From positions 1 through 64,000 of the forward strand of contig CAYRHJ010000014.1 in the NCBI GenBank assembly GCA_964424105.1: a stretch of DNA of 64,000 nucleotides, written 5' to 3'. The translations under genes and the position numbers were made by a program. This stretch comes from CAYRHJ01 sp964424105. GTDB taxonomy: Bacteria > Planctomycetota > Phycisphaerae > UBA1845. Shown in pieces: positions 15,217-25,126 of this stretch. Each line of letters begins with the position of its first letter. The stretch's first letter is position 1. A model generated the notes under the pieces. That model saw only the letters and a list, made by a program, of their open reading frames with translations, had not been told where the DNA came from and made no database searches.

Positions 15217-16302
15217 TCATGATGATACGAGGTCGCCGTATTGGGCATCGCGATCGATGGCGGTGTGGTTGGGTTGAATGGCGTCAAGAATGTCGGTGAC
15301 GATACGGTCGGGCGAGTAGCCCTCGGCTTCGGCGGAATAGTTGGTCACGATGCGGTGGCGCAATACGGGCCTGGCCAGGTCCCGGACGTCGTCGGTGGAC
15401 AGATGGTATCTGCCGCGGAGGGCGGCCAGGGCTTTCCCACCGAGGATGAGCGCTTGGACGGCCCGCGGTCCCGCGCCCCAGGTCAACATCTGCGTGACGA
15501 ATGCGGGGGCTTCTTCGGCGTGGGGTCGGGTGGCGCGGACGAGATCGAGGGCATGGCGAATGACTTCGGGGGCGGCGGGGATGCGTCTGACGAGTCGCTG
15601 GAATTCGAGAATTTCTTCGCCGTCGAAGACGGGATCGACGGTGGTGCTTCGCTCGGCGGTGGTGCGTTCGGCGATGTCGAATTCCTGTTCGTAGCTGGGA
15701 TAATCGACGAACACCTTGAACATGAAACGGTCTTGCTGGGCTTCGGGGAGCGGATAGGTGCCTTCCTGCTCGATGGGGTTTTGGGTGGCGAGCACGAAGA
15801 AGGGGGGCGTCAGCAGGTGTCGCTCGCTGCCCACGGTGACCTGCCGCTCCTGCATGGCTTCGAGTAGGGCGGCTTGGGTCTTGGGAGGCGTGCGATTGAT
15901 TTCGTCGGCAAGGATGACGTTGGCGAAGATGGGACCGGGTAGGAATTTCATGACGCGTTGGCCCGTGGAGCGGTCTTCCTGGATCACGTCGGTGCCGGTG
16001 ATGTCGGAAGGCATCAGGTCGGGGGTGAACTGGATGCGTTGGAAGGACAGCTTCACACACTTGGCCAGCGTGGAGATCATCAGTGTCTTGGCCAATCCGG
16101 GGACGCCCTCCAGGATGATGTGCCCGTTGGACAGGATGGCTACGAGCAGTTGGTCGAGGACGTCGTCCTGGCCCACGATCACGCGGGCCAGTTCCTTTCG
16201 CATGCGGTCATAGCCATGCCTCAGGCGTTGGATTGCTTGGATGTCTGATCCGTCGGATTGCGATGGATCGTTGGTCCGCATCTTCGTTTCATCGTTCATC
16301 AT
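15217..16302 (-). CDS. MoxR-family AAA+ ATPase
   Basis: 361 residues. It has Walker A GVPGLAKT, Walker B region '[16 protein letters not shown]', sensor 1 '[20 protein letters not shown]' and the AAA lid with '[20 protein letters not shown]'. MoxR proteins act as chaperone-like ATPases with DUF58 and VWA proteins, which follow here in the canonical order. The start at 16302 (two adjacent ATGs, GAGAG upstream) fits the family length. The frame is open further 5' to 16635, but that part is repeat-derived and Arg/Pro-rich, so it is excluded. Confidence 0.92.
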   Translation of the reverse strand: MMNDETKMRTNDPSQSDGSDIQAIQRLRHGYDRMRKELARVIVGQDDVLDQLLVAILSNGHIILEGVPGLAKTLMISTLAKCVKLSFQRIQFTPDLMPSDITGTDVIQEDRSTGQRVMKFLPGPIFANVILADEINRTPPKTQAALLEAMQERQVTVGSERHLLTPPFFVLATQNPIEQEGTYPLPEAQQDRFMFKVFVDYPSYEQEFDIAERTTAERSTTVDPVFDGEEILEFQRLVRRIPAAPEVIRHALDLVRATRPHAEEAPAFVTQMLTWGAGPRAVQALILGGKALAALRGRYHLSTDDVRDLARPVLRHRIVTNYSAEAEGYSPDRIVTDILDAIQPNHTAIDRDAQYGDLVSS

Positions 16303-16420
16303 TACTTGCTCTCGATATTCTGAATGCGTGTTTGCGCCGTGATTCACGTTCGGACGAACTTGGCCCAGCCGGTTCGCGGCCTGTCTTCCCTGCCAGTCGG
16401 CGATAGGCAGGCAGGCACAG

Positions 16421-16699
16421 GCAGACAGTTCAGTCGGATCGATTCTCGCCCCGCAAGGGGCGACGGAAGCTAGCCACGGGTGGAGCCGCCGCAGGCGGCG
16501 GAACCCGTGGGAACCTGACCCGATGCACCCGTCCCGCCCCGGCAGGGGCGGAGGAAGCCGACGCAACCTCCTCCGCCCCTTGCGGGGCGGAGATCGTGGG
16601 TTGGGCCGGCAACCACGGGTTGCGCTTCGCTTCACCCGTGGCTACCGTCCTGCGCCCCGTTCGGGGCGGCGGAATGACCCCGCCTAAATTGTCATGCAC
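16421..16699. mobile_element. Palindrome-rich composite element, degraded copy
   Basis: A GC-rich block built from GCCCCGCAAGGGGC-type palindromes, a CGCCGCAGGCGGCG palindrome and ACCCGTGG spacers. The right end, CCTAAATTGTCATGCAC (16683-16699), matches the right terminal repeat of the element at 44243-44718 at 16 of 17 positions; the left end is degraded. The remainder of the gap 16303-16881 shows no gene. Confidence 0.6.
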
Positions 16700-16881
16700 T
16701 CCTCCAAGTATAGACGGGATTCACAAGATTGACAGGATGATACAGTCTTGGTCGCGGGTCCTGACGAAACCAGCTTTCATGTCAATCCTGCAAATCCCGT
16801 CCAAATCAACGTGTTCATCTTGTTCTTGCACGGCTCCTCTTTGTACGACTGAATCATCCAACGACGTCATGGCCAGCGTTG

Positions 16882-17931
16882 TCATCGCTGCATGATGGGC
16901 AGTTGGTTAAACGGTAATTGCAGCATGATCAGGGCCAGGGCGGTGCTGTAGACTTCGCCGACCTGCATTTCGGGCCAGGACCCGTCTTCACTCTGCATTC
17001 TAATCAACACGTCTCTCAGTTTCGGAAAGTAATCGTCCCAGGTTTTATCACCGGCGAGATAGTTGGCCTGTGCTAAATACAGGTGTGCATAGAACCAATG
17101 GCCACCGCTGGGGCTTATGGAGATGGAATTTCTTGAAAAGGTCAATGCCCGTTTGGCGCGGGGGTTGTCGTATTCACCGGCGTTGTACCAGCAGCAGACG
17201 GCTGCGGCGGTGATGGGCGGGCGGGAGGGGCCCGGTTGATTGGCTCGATAGGCGATGCCGCCGTCGCTGTTTTGGGAAATGACGAGATAGTTCATGGCCT
17301 CGTCGATGACTTTTTTGGGAACGGCTAATCCGCCGTTTCGGCAGGAGCGGAGTCCTTGGACTTGGGTGATGGTGACGGAGCCTTCGTCGCCGCCGGAGGT
17401 GGGGGTATAGATCCATCCGCCGAGTCGGCTTTGGGCGCGGGCGGTCAGCTCGATGGCGCCGTTGAGGACGAATTCCATCTGCCGTTGACGTTCCTCGTTT
17501 TCCGTCATGCCGTAAAGTTCGCCCAGGAAGAGCATGGAGAAACCGTGGCCATACATCGGGCGGGAATCTTCGTCGCCCCTGGTGATCAGACCGGAGGTGG
17601 TGTGGGAATCCAGAAGGTAGCGGGTGGTGCGGTCGACGTTGGGGGCGTATCGTCCTTGGGTGGTGGTGTTTCCGTCCATGAGCATGGCCAATCCCGCCAG
17701 GGACGACATGGCTACGGGATATCGTCCATAGCGTCCGGCGTTTCGCCAAGCTCCGTCTCGACCCTGTGTTCGATCTAGGTATTTCAATCCCTTGTCGATG
17801 GCTTCGACGGTTGCGGGGGTGATGTGTTTGGGGAGATCGGGTTGGCTTCGCGCGACGGAGGGCGAGACGTTCAAGGCAACGGCAGCGCCGAATAGTTGGG
17901 AAGCCAATCGTGTCCATCCGCAATTCAACAT
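16882..17931 (-). CDS. Secreted squalene-cyclase-fold (prenyltransferase repeat) protein
   Basis: 349 residues from the ATG at 17931, which gives a signal-peptide-like start (about residues 1-29, ending SPSVARS). The rest is built from alpha/alpha-barrel repeats with QW-like motifs: 'GLKYLDRTQGRDGAWRN', 'YLVISQNSDGGIAYRANQ', 'MQSEDGSWPEM'. The catalytic DXDD of squalene-hopene cyclase is not seen, so this is likely not a terpene cyclase. Such proteins are frequent near MoxR/BatA loci in Planctomycetota and probably act as periplasmic binding or scaffold proteins. It lies directly downstream of the PQQ-propeller gene on the same strand. A longer frame to 18036 includes REP sequence and is less likely. 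Confidence 0.75.
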   Translation of the reverse strand: MLNCGWTRLASQLFGAAVALNVSPSVARSQPDLPKHITPATVEAIDKGLKYLDRTQGRDGAWRNAGRYGRYPVAMSSLAGLAMLMDGNTTTQGRYAPNVDRTTRYLLDSHTTSGLITRGDEDSRPMYGHGFSMLFLGELYGMTENEERQRQMEFVLNGAIELTARAQSRLGGWIYTPTSGGDEGSVTITQVQGLRSCRNGGLAVPKKVIDEAMNYLVISQNSDGGIAYRANQPGPSRPPITAAAVCCWYNAGEYDNPRAKRALTFSRNSISISPSGGHWFYAHLYLAQANYLAGDKTWDDYFPKLRDVLIRMQSEDGSWPEMQVGEVYSTALALIMLQLPFNQLPIMQR

Positions 17932-18002
17932 CGTAATACGGGTCTCCGTTATTTGGAGCCTTTCAACACTGCATTCTACATGCCCAGGTGCCATCCGGCT
18001 CG

Positions 18003-18034
18003 ATCCTGGATTCCGGCGCGTGCCGGAATGACGC
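18003..18034. repeat. REP-like palindrome
   Basis: GGATTCCGGCGCG and TGCCGGAATGACG form an inverted pair between two same-strand genes, the same unit as the tandem array at 9772-9856. Confidence 0.7.
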
Positions 18035-18050
18035 ATGCAGCAGGTCGTTG

Positions 18051-21000
18051 TCAGTCAAGCCCATCCTGTGGCGTTCGTGTTTCATAGGAGACGATACCCT
18101 TAATCGTCTGCAAAACCAATCGGCCTGGCCAAACGCTGAGGTCGCCGGTGGCTGCATCGCCCCGATCCACGCCGTCCCAATCAAGCGGTGTTCCGACGGT
18201 TTCACCGGTGCGTTTGTCCAATAGAAGCACGGATTGACTTCTTCCGCGATTGCCAGATGATGAACGACCGCTTTCTGCTACGAAGGGGATGACGCCCTCA
18301 GCCAAGTCGAGATGGGATTGGTGCATGGTCCCCAACATCGTCTTGGTCCATTGGGTACGACCCGTTTCGAGGTCAACGGCGGAAATCGTCCAGGCTTCGC
18401 CGCGGTCATCTTCTACAAAACCGGCGAGGATGAGCCGGCTGTCTTCCAATGTTCCATACACGGCCCCACTCTTCAGTCCATCGACGTGGGCTTCGAAGAC
18501 GACGTCTCCCGTTGTGGCGTCCAGAATGCGATGCAGCCCATCACCCCCGCTGACGAGGAATCGACCTTCTTCCAGCTCGAACAGGCTGGTGGTCAGGCCG
18601 GGTATTTCAACGGACCATCGTTGCACGCCGGTCCGCACGTCGCAGCCGGCAACGGCATGATCGAATGGTCCTGCAATGATGCCGTTAGAATATGAAACAG
18701 GCACTACGCTAGCGCCGGCATCTGGCGGTTGGCTGAATGAAATCTCGCTCATGATCTCGCCGCTGTTGAGATGGTACACGACGATTCGTTCCAGGCTGGA
18801 TTCGGCGGCTAGGACATAATCGTCGCGGATTCGAATGGCCACCGGCTCGAAACCGATGTCGCGTTCCCAGATCAACGACCCGTCGACGACGCGCCGTACG
18901 GCCAACACGCCGGGTTGAAGGATGGCGGCGACGCGTCCTGAACCGGCGTCGAGGGTTCGCTGGCGGAGCATGCCGTCACGAAGCAGCATGGCGCTGCGGA
19001 TGGGGATGGCCCAAAGCCGTCGCCCGGAAAGCGTGCCGACGGCGTGCAGGGCGTGGGGGCCGTGGATCAACATGACTTGCCCGTCGAGCACGGCGCGGTA
19101 TCGATCCATGTGCACGATGCGGGCGGCTTCTTGTTGTTGATCGCGGGTGATCTCGAAGTCGTCATGGGTGAGAAGTTCCGATTCCCATTCCAGTTGACCG
19201 AGGCGGACGTTGTAGGATCGCAGGGTCTGGGGCGGATGAATCAGAATGATTCGTTCGGCCAGGGATTCGTTTCGTGGTCCTCGAAATTGGATCATGCGAA
19301 CCTGTTGCTGGTCTTGATCGATCCCGAAAGGCATGGCGCGATCGGCGGTGACGAATTCGGGCACGTGAAGGGCGGCGGCGTGTCTTTCCGCGACGCGGTC
19401 ATCGATCTTGTTGAGCCGATCGGCGATGTGCGACTCGACGGTGTTCCCATCGACGCGGACACCGGCGAATTGCGTACGCAGAATTTCCATGGCGGACTTG
19501 GCGGATAGCGTGAGCGGCGGCGTGGGTTCGAGAAAACCATCGACCCGGGCCAGATGTGTCGCGGCGGTCTGCTCGACGTCGCCGGCGCGACTTAGCGATT
19601 CGGTGAGAAACTGGTCCGCCCGTTCGTATTTTCCATGATCCAATTCCCAACGAGCGAGCGCCACGTAGGCGGCTTGATTCAGCCCGCCGACGGTTCCCGC
19701 CTCGGCGAGTCGGCGTAGTTCGGAGATTCCGTCTTGTCGAGTTTCGCGAGGGTTCAATTTCGCGAGGGCTTGATTGATGCGTTTGGAAGCCTCGACTCGC
19801 ACGTCGTCGATCTCGCTGGGGGCCAGCTCCGTTTCGATTCGAGCCAAGGCGTCGGCGATGACCAATCGGGCGGGTCGACGCACGTAGTTGGAATCGATGA
19901 TTTCGTCGCTGATGGACTCCTGGGCCAATCGCCACAATGTTCGATAGGCTTCAATGAAGCGACCCGCGCGGCGCAAGACATTACCCAAGGCCATGCGCAC
20001 CGCCACCTGATCGCCCACAGCCTGGGCGGACTCGACCGCGTCTTGCAGGTAGGCGACGGCTTGGTCGAAGGGCGTGTCGCGATGGGCGGCGAGCTGCATC
20101 CATGATTGCACCCGCAGATGGGCAAGGTGGGCGGCCTGTGATTCGACGTCGCTGGAATCGCCCGGCTGAGCGCGTTGCAGTGCATCCAGCGCTTGTTGCG
20201 GTCGATGCTCCAGGAGTTCTAGAAAGGCCAGGCGAATGGCGGCGCGTGCATCCTGCGGGTCGGTTTGATTGGCGGCCAGCGCCGCTTGATAGGAGTTTCG
20301 ATCGGGAAAAGCGCGCACCTCGTTCGGATCGACGCTGATAAGCGAGCCGGCCATACACAGCAGATTTCCGAGCGGAGCATGATCGGATGGCAACGGTTCT
20401 AAGCGGACCGGCTCACCGCTGTCGGCGGCCAATTCCGTCAGGCCGTCCATGGTGGGAATGAACAAGGAGTTTCCACAAAGAACCGCGCGACCGGTTGTCC
20501 TATTGACGGAGGTTGACCATCGCAGGCTGCCGTCGGAAAGGTCGAACGCGGAAACGGTCTCGCCGCCCAACCAGACGACTTCAGGGTCGGCGGCTACGAT
20601 GTATCGATGGCTGGCGCGATGTTGCTGCCATCCTTGGCGACCGGTGACACGGTCGAAGGCGATCAGTTGGTCGGTGTCGGTCGGAGCTAATAGAACCCAT
20701 CGTCCGCTGACGACCGGTGGACCACTGAACCAGGATCGCGGTTCTTTCGTGGTGATGTAGGCACGCTGATTCGTTGTCAGAGGCGTGGCGAAGGACGGGT
20801 ATTGCGCGACCCAGGTGATGGAATAATCACCGGCCGACACGGCAAAAAGCAGCCCGTGACCCGTGGGGATGTACACCGTGTCATCCGCTAGCGCGGGGAA
20901 CAGGGCTTCAGCCGGATCGACGTCAAACCCGCCCATCGTGCACAACAGAATGGAACGAATCAAATTGCCATCGGCGGGATCCAGGATGCCTACGTAAAGG

Positions 21001-22442
21001 TCGCCGGACGCTTCAAACGGAATCCAAAGGACGTCTCCGACGGCGATGGGCGGAGCTAGAAACTGCGCGCGGGTCAGCATCTCGTCGGGATCGTTCCTGG
21101 TGCCCCGATGCCATCTCAGCGCACCGCTCCGCTCGTCGAGCGCCGCGATCCAGATACGGTAAGCCTGCTCATCGTCGTCGTTGCGGCCACGTTGGGCCCG
21201 CGGAATGATCACCACGCCGTCCCGTTCAAACGACGGGCGCGGCTCGCCGCGTTCCAGACTGAATACCAATCCGTGACTGGTGGACATCGAATTGGCTACG
21301 AAGTCCATCAGCAGCCCGCGCTCGCCAAACACGCCGGAGGAGGCTTTGCGCTCGGCCCGTTCCATGATGCCGACGGCTTCGGTCTGCCCGGTCCACAGCA
21401 CGGCGAAGCTTTGAATATCCAACGCCAACGGCTCCAAACCGGCTTTGACGAACAATCGCCCCTGTGCGGCGATGGGTTGAAAGACGGGCAACATCGATGG
21501 TCGAAGCTCGTCCAGGTCGGGCCAGGTGCCGGGAATGACCGATGGAATTTTCCTTCGCCAAGGTAAGTGGCTGGCAAAAGACGGGGTCACGGGGTCCATT
21601 CGGCCTGTGCAATCACCGCCTCCCGCGGGGGCAGGCCAATGCTGCAAGGGGAGCGGTTCCGTTCGCGACCAGGGCTTTCCGCTTTCGAGGAACGAGGCCA
21701 CGATTTTGGTGAGTGATTCATGGGGTCCTGAGGGCTCACCGGAACTTCGCGCGGAATCGAGGGCCGCAGCGGCGCCCGGGCGATCGCCCAACAGGGTCAA
21801 TCCTACGGCGCGGAGCAACTTCATCTGCACGGTAAGACCGCCGCGCGATTCGTTGTAGGTTTCGTAGTCGGCGATGAGTCGGAGCGCCTCGATGGGTCGT
21901 CCCATATCCAGCAACCAACCCGCCAGCAACGGACCCGCAGCCTGTCCGGACGGCGTGTCGGCAAATCGTTCCGTGACGCGTCGCAGAGCGGCCAGATCGA
22001 ACGCCTGCCGAGCCTCTTCCAATTGCTTGCGAGCGCGGCCTTCATATAGAACGTGGTAGGCGTCACGGCCCGCGTCCGGCAGCGAAGCCAATCGCCGGGT
22101 GGCTTCCACTCGGGGCGAGACGTAGTAAGTTTGGTCGTTGTCGTCCTTCATACGGAGGAGTCCTTCCGGCTCCTCGATCACGCGTTGCAATGAATCGATG
22201 GCCAACTTCCAATCGCCGCGGTCCACGGCGTCATCAGCCGTCCGCAACAGGTGCAAGACTCCGGCGGATTCTTCGACGTCCGGCACGGAAACCGAGGTGT
22301 GCTTTTGCGTTCGCTTGCCCTGTCCCACGGCGGATGCCCAGGGCAGCAAACCCATCGCCACAGCCAGAATCATAAACCTGCCGGGCTTGCGTAGGATGGG
22401 CCGTCGTTCGATCCGATGACATGTCAGAATCGTTTGGGTCAT
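18051..22442 (-). CDS. Giant secreted PQQ-type beta-propeller / TPR protein
   Basis: 1463 residues. A signal peptide (hydrophobic 'FMILAVAMGLLPWASAVGQG', about 23-42) is followed by helical repeats to about 250. A first PQQ-like eight-bladed propeller comes next ('FDRVTGRQGWQQHRASH', 'AFDLSDGSLRWSTSV'), then a TPR-like helical section (about 720-960), and a second propeller to the end ('YNVRLGQLEWESELL', 'CDVRTGVQRWSVEI', 'DLETGRTQWTKTM'). The blades carry the 'G...W' tryptophan-docking pattern of BamB/quinoprotein folds without obvious PQQ ligands. It is probably a periplasmic or outer-membrane scaffold. It is the first gene of the minus-strand series leading to MoxR/DUF58/BatA. Confidence 0.85.
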   Translation of the reverse strand: MTQTILTCHRIERRPILRKPGRFMILAVAMGLLPWASAVGQGKRTQKHTSVSVPDVEESAGVLHLLRTADDAVDRGDWKLAIDSLQRVIEEPEGLLRMKDDNDQTYYVSPRVEATRRLASLPDAGRDAYHVLYEGRARKQLEEARQAFDLAALRRVTERFADTPSGQAAGPLLAGWLLDMGRPIEALRLIADYETYNESRGGLTVQMKLLRAVGLTLLGDRPGAAAALDSARSSGEPSGPHESLTKIVASFLESGKPWSRTEPLPLQHWPAPAGGGDCTGRMDPVTPSFASHLPWRRKIPSVIPGTWPDLDELRPSMLPVFQPIAAQGRLFVKAGLEPLALDIQSFAVLWTGQTEAVGIMERAERKASSGVFGERGLLMDFVANSMSTSHGLVFSLERGEPRPSFERDGVVIIPRAQRGRNDDDEQAYRIWIAALDERSGALRWHRGTRNDPDEMLTRAQFLAPPIAVGDVLWIPFEASGDLYVGILDPADGNLIRSILLCTMGGFDVDPAEALFPALADDTVYIPTGHGLLFAVSAGDYSITWVAQYPSFATPLTTNQRAYITTKEPRSWFSGPPVVSGRWVLLAPTDTDQLIAFDRVTGRQGWQQHRASHRYIVAADPEVVWLGGETVSAFDLSDGSLRWSTSVNRTTGRAVLCGNSLFIPTMDGLTELAADSGEPVRLEPLPSDHAPLGNLLCMAGSLISVDPNEVRAFPDRNSYQAALAANQTDPQDARAAIRLAFLELLEHRPQQALDALQRAQPGDSSDVESQAAHLAHLRVQSWMQLAAHRDTPFDQAVAYLQDAVESAQAVGDQVAVRMALGNVLRRAGRFIEAYRTLWRLAQESISDEIIDSNYVRRPARLVIADALARIETELAPSEIDDVRVEASKRINQALAKLNPRETRQDGISELRRLAEAGTVGGLNQAAYVALARWELDHGKYERADQFLTESLSRAGDVEQTAATHLARVDGFLEPTPPLTLSAKSAMEILRTQFAGVRVDGNTVESHIADRLNKIDDRVAERHAAALHVPEFVTADRAMPFGIDQDQQQVRMIQFRGPRNESLAERIILIHPPQTLRSYNVRLGQLEWESELLTHDDFEITRDQQQEAARIVHMDRYRAVLDGQVMLIHGPHALHAVGTLSGRRLWAIPIRSAMLLRDGMLRQRTLDAGSGRVAAILQPGVLAVRRVVDGSLIWERDIGFEPVAIRIRDDYVLAAESSLERIVVYHLNSGEIMSEISFSQPPDAGASVVPVSYSNGIIAGPFDHAVAGCDVRTGVQRWSVEIPGLTTSLFELEEGRFLVSGGDGLHRILDATTGDVVFEAHVDGLKSGAVYGTLEDSRLILAGFVEDDRGEAWTISAVDLETGRTQWTKTMLGTMHQSHLDLAEGVIPFVAESGRSSSGNRGRSQSVLLLDKRTGETVGTPLDWDGVDRGDAATGDLSVWPGRLVLQTIKGIVSYETRTPQDGLD

Positions 22443-22779
22443 TGTTTCTTCGAATCAAGCTTCTCGATCGATCGGGAAAACGCGGCGTCAAAATGGTTTA
22501 CCGACGAGTTCGACGTTTTGTTCGCGCTGCCGCAACCCCAGGCTAACATCCTAGTCGGGTCGGACTCGCCAGACCAGCCGACAGCGACGCCGAAAAGTCC
22601 TCGTTTCATGGAAGTTACCCGCCATCGACATCGGCAATTTTTGCGTCCGGTCGCACAAGTTCATACATGGATGGGGCACCAGCGCTCAATTAAGAGGCGA
22701 ATTCCCGCTCCCTGACGGTCGCGGCTCTGATAGGATGCAAATGGCGCGATGAACTGCACTAGCGTAGTAGAATTAGAAG
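22443..22779. other. Intergenic region with one SDR
   Basis: No gene is supported. An inverted SDR (GTCA type) sits at 22704-22728, and the motif AACTGCACTAGCG at about 22751 recurs at about 29830, in both cases just downstream of a minus-strand stop codon. Confidence 0.6.
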
Positions 22780-23289
22780 CTAGTCTTCGGGCGGGTCCGT
22801 CGGGACGATGCGATAGCCCTTATCGAGCGCATCGCGGAAGGCAAATACGGATTTGAAGTTTTCCGGGGAGTCATGCGGTTCTTTTTGCATGACTCCCTGT
22901 TCGACCATCGCAAAAACCAGGTTGCCGAAATCCTCGGTGCGCTGAATATTCCAATGCCGCAAGACCGTCCCCGCCATCATTCCCCAACGATCCCAGGCCA
23001 AATCCCGCAGCACCCAGCAGAGATTCTCTCCGGATACGTTTCGATTCAAGCACGTCGAGTCCGGGCATTGTTGGAGCGCCGCCTCAACCGTGGGATCCAA
23101 TTCCCCTTGGGCAAGTCGCCTGGTCAATTCATCGAGATCAACCTGTTCCGACACCAGGTATTGAGAAATGATAAACTGGGCCGGCGTCATCGGTCCGTGC
23201 AGCTTTCGCGCAGCACGCTCCAGTCCGTCCCGCACGAATTTGAATGCTTCAGGCGGATAGGGCGCCTGCGATAGGGTGCCGACGTTCAT
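22780..23289 (-). CDS. Minf_1886 family protein (Verrucomicrobia/Planctomycetes-restricted)
   Basis: 169 residues from the ATG at 23289; an in-frame ATG at 23334 would add 15 residues. The family's hallmark phrases are present: 'YPPEAFKFVRDGLERAA', 'VSGENLCWVLRDLAWDRWG' and 'VLRHWNIQRTEDFGNLVF' followed by an acidic tail. This small conserved protein is known almost only from the PVC group and has no established function; a DNA- or nucleotide-related role has not been shown. Within the window it is the best taxonomic marker. It is followed downstream by an SDR. Confidence 0.8.
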   Translation of the reverse strand: MNVGTLSQAPYPPEAFKFVRDGLERAARKLHGPMTPAQFIISQYLVSEQVDLDELTRRLAQGELDPTVEAALQQCPDSTCLNRNVSGENLCWVLRDLAWDRWGMMAGTVLRHWNIQRTEDFGNLVFAMVEQGVMQKEPHDSPENFKSVFAFRDALDKGYRIVPTDPPED

Positions 23290-23433
23290 AGCTATACCGA
23301 ACTGCGGAAACTGACCACTCCAAATCCATGACACTCGTGCATTCGGCCACGGTGCTCTGTCAACGCTTATTCTGCACGTACGCGGCCATGCTTTCCAGCC
23401 GCGACCGACAGGGCGGGAAGTCGCCTCTTAACA

Positions 23434-23545
23434 GAGCCGCGACCCTGGACGCGACCAAGGCGGGAGCGTCCAGTGCGGTCGTACGCAATGCTTGGTGCTC
23501 GTTCGAAATCAACGCCTGGCCCATAGGTTTGGCGTTGACAGACCA
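23434..23545. repeat. SDR derivative with hairpin insert plus gene-end repeat A, copy 2
   Basis: The SDR left half AGAGCCGCGACC is followed by a hairpin (CTGGACGC, then GCGTCCAG, 23446-23474). Gene-end repeat A follows (23483-23545), closing with GCGTTGACAGACCA against the stop codon of the RicT-like gene. A degraded SDR (GCCGCGACCGACAGGGCGGG) lies at 23399. Confidence 0.65.
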
Positions 23546-24808
23546 CTAGGCGTCCGTACCAGGCCCCTGCATCGGTCCGCCCGGCGGGCGTCGTCGTCGT
23601 CCCCGACGGCGTCTTCCGCCCTTGGGCTCCGGGGCTTGTTGCTCGGGCTTCACGTTCCCGTTCATTTCGCGATCGTCTCGCGTCGGATCCTTTGCGGGCC
23701 TCGGTGCGGAGCGCGGCGAAGTCCCAGCTCCCGATCCGCGTGAAGCTCCCGATCCGCGTGAAGCGCCGGGTGCGGACGAACGCCGGCCGACCGGTGGATC
23801 GGCCTCGACTGGCACGGTCGCGGACTCCGGAAAATGTTTCAAGCCGCGGGCGACAACGTCCTCGATGGCCACCGTGAGCGGAACGCCCCCGCGTGCCGGT
23901 TCGATCTGAACCAGTTGGGTCAGAATCTGCCGTTTGATCACCGTCCCGAAACCGTGGGCCGTCTCGATCTTTTCACCCGCCTTGGGAAGTTTGGCATCCA
24001 GCTCTTCGTAGGATTCGTGCTCATATCGCAGGCAGCACTTGAGTCGACCACACCGGCCCGACACTTTCGTCGGATCCAGCGTCGAGCGCTGAAGCTTGGC
24101 CATTCGCATGGTCACGGGCTTGAGCGTCTTGAGGAACACCTTGCAGCACACTTCCCGACCGCACGTTTCATAATCCGCGACCAGGCGGGCTTCGTCACGC
24201 GCCCCGACCTGATGCAACTTGACGCGGGTGCGGTATTCCTTGGACAGCTCTTTCACCAGGGCGCGAAAATCGATGCGCCCCTCGGCCGTGAAATAAAAGA
24301 TCATGCGGTCACCGCCCAGGAGATACTCGCAATCGACCACCTTGATGGGCAGGTTCAGCGACCGGGCCGTCTGCTCCGCAAAACGCTTCATATCCACGGT
24401 TTGGCCGCGAAGGCGACTCTCCTCCGCCAAGTCGTCCACCGTCGCTTCGCGCAAGATGCGACCGCTCTCGAGCTGAAAGCTCTCCGCGCCGCTGTTCTCG
24501 ATATACGTCTTGATCTGCTCTCGCGAGACGTGCTTGTCGCAACCCGTGCAACTGACCGAGACCAACTCGCCCGATTCAATACCGCGATCCGTCTGAATGA
24601 CCACCTTCGCGCCGCACGTGAATTTCATCCCCGGGGCGTACTTGAACTCCCCGACGTGCTTCATGTAGCCGAACCGTACTGCCGTCGTGTTGTAGACCTT
24701 CTCCAAGCCATTGCCGCAGCGGGGCGCATCGCCGCCCTCAGCCTCGCATGAACCGCAACCGCCGGACGATTCCGTCGGCTTGTCTTCAAAAACCCTTAAC
24801 GACACCAT
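23546..24808 (-). CDS. RicT-like PSP1 domain protein with Arg-rich tail
   Basis: 420 residues. The PSP1/RicT core is clear: 'GCDKHVSREQIKTYI', 'RMIFYFTAEGRIDFRALVKE', and the Cys clusters 'YETCGREVCCKVFLK' and 'KVSGRCGRLKCCLRYE' that ligate Fe-S in RicT-type proteins. An N-terminal CGSC motif adds more Cys. In other bacteria RicT is part of a complex affecting RNase Y-dependent mRNA maturation. The C-terminal ~85 residues are low complexity and end with 'GGRRRRGRRRRPPGG', a likely RNA-binding tail. The start at 24808 is chosen because the frame further 5' (to 24868) is SDR sequence. The stop is contiguous with gene-end repeat A. Confidence 0.85.
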   Translation of the reverse strand: MVSLRVFEDKPTESSGGCGSCEAEGGDAPRCGNGLEKVYNTTAVRFGYMKHVGEFKYAPGMKFTCGAKVVIQTDRGIESGELVSVSCTGCDKHVSREQIKTYIENSGAESFQLESGRILREATVDDLAEESRLRGQTVDMKRFAEQTARSLNLPIKVVDCEYLLGGDRMIFYFTAEGRIDFRALVKELSKEYRTRVKLHQVGARDEARLVADYETCGREVCCKVFLKTLKPVTMRMAKLQRSTLDPTKVSGRCGRLKCCLRYEHESYEELDAKLPKAGEKIETAHGFGTVIKRQILTQLVQIEPARGGVPLTVAIEDVVARGLKHFPESATVPVEADPPVGRRSSAPGASRGSGASRGSGAGTSPRSAPRPAKDPTRDDREMNGNVKPEQQAPEPKGGRRRRGRRRRPPGGPMQGPGTDA

Positions 24809-24842
24809 GAAGTCGTGCTCACTTGGAATGCCGAATAATTTC

Positions 24843-24959
24843 AGAGCCGCGACCCTGGACGCGACCAAGGAGGGAGCGTCCAGTATGGCAAGAGGACGGC
24901 GAAGTCAACGGCACACCCGCCGCGCCATCGCCTCCAGTCACAATCTGCACAGGGAGCGG
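24843..24959 (+). repeat. 117-bp inverted repeat, left copy (SDR with insert)
   Basis: Starts with the SDR left half AGAGCCGCGACC and ends with CAGGGAGCGG. About 95 bp of other sequence lie between, including the CTGGACGC / GCGTCCAG hairpin. An identical sequence lies in opposite orientation at 29672-29788. Downstream, 24970-25004 carries the ATTCGAATG...CAGGTCGGCC module, and 25031-25060 a hairpin of the 7102-type family (CCCGCC / GGCGGG). Confidence 0.8.
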
Positions 24960-25126
24960 ACTTGCTGACGATTCGAATGTCAGGTCGGCCATCATGTTAG
25001 ACGCTCCTAATTAAATGTGCTGCATCGCATGGGCGTCCCGCCTTTTTACAGGCGGGGGACTCGATTCTTCGTACCAACACAGCCTATTCGTACCCGACTC
25101 GTCCATTTCAGATACTGCCGCCGAAG

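Noticed and set aside
16303..16635. N-terminal extension of the MoxR protein
   Set aside because: The extra residues come from the palindrome-rich repeat and are Arg/Pro-rich; MoxR length and start signals support 16302.
24809..24868. N-terminal extension of the RicT-like protein
   Set aside because: Encoded by an SDR derivative; the family N-terminus begins after it.
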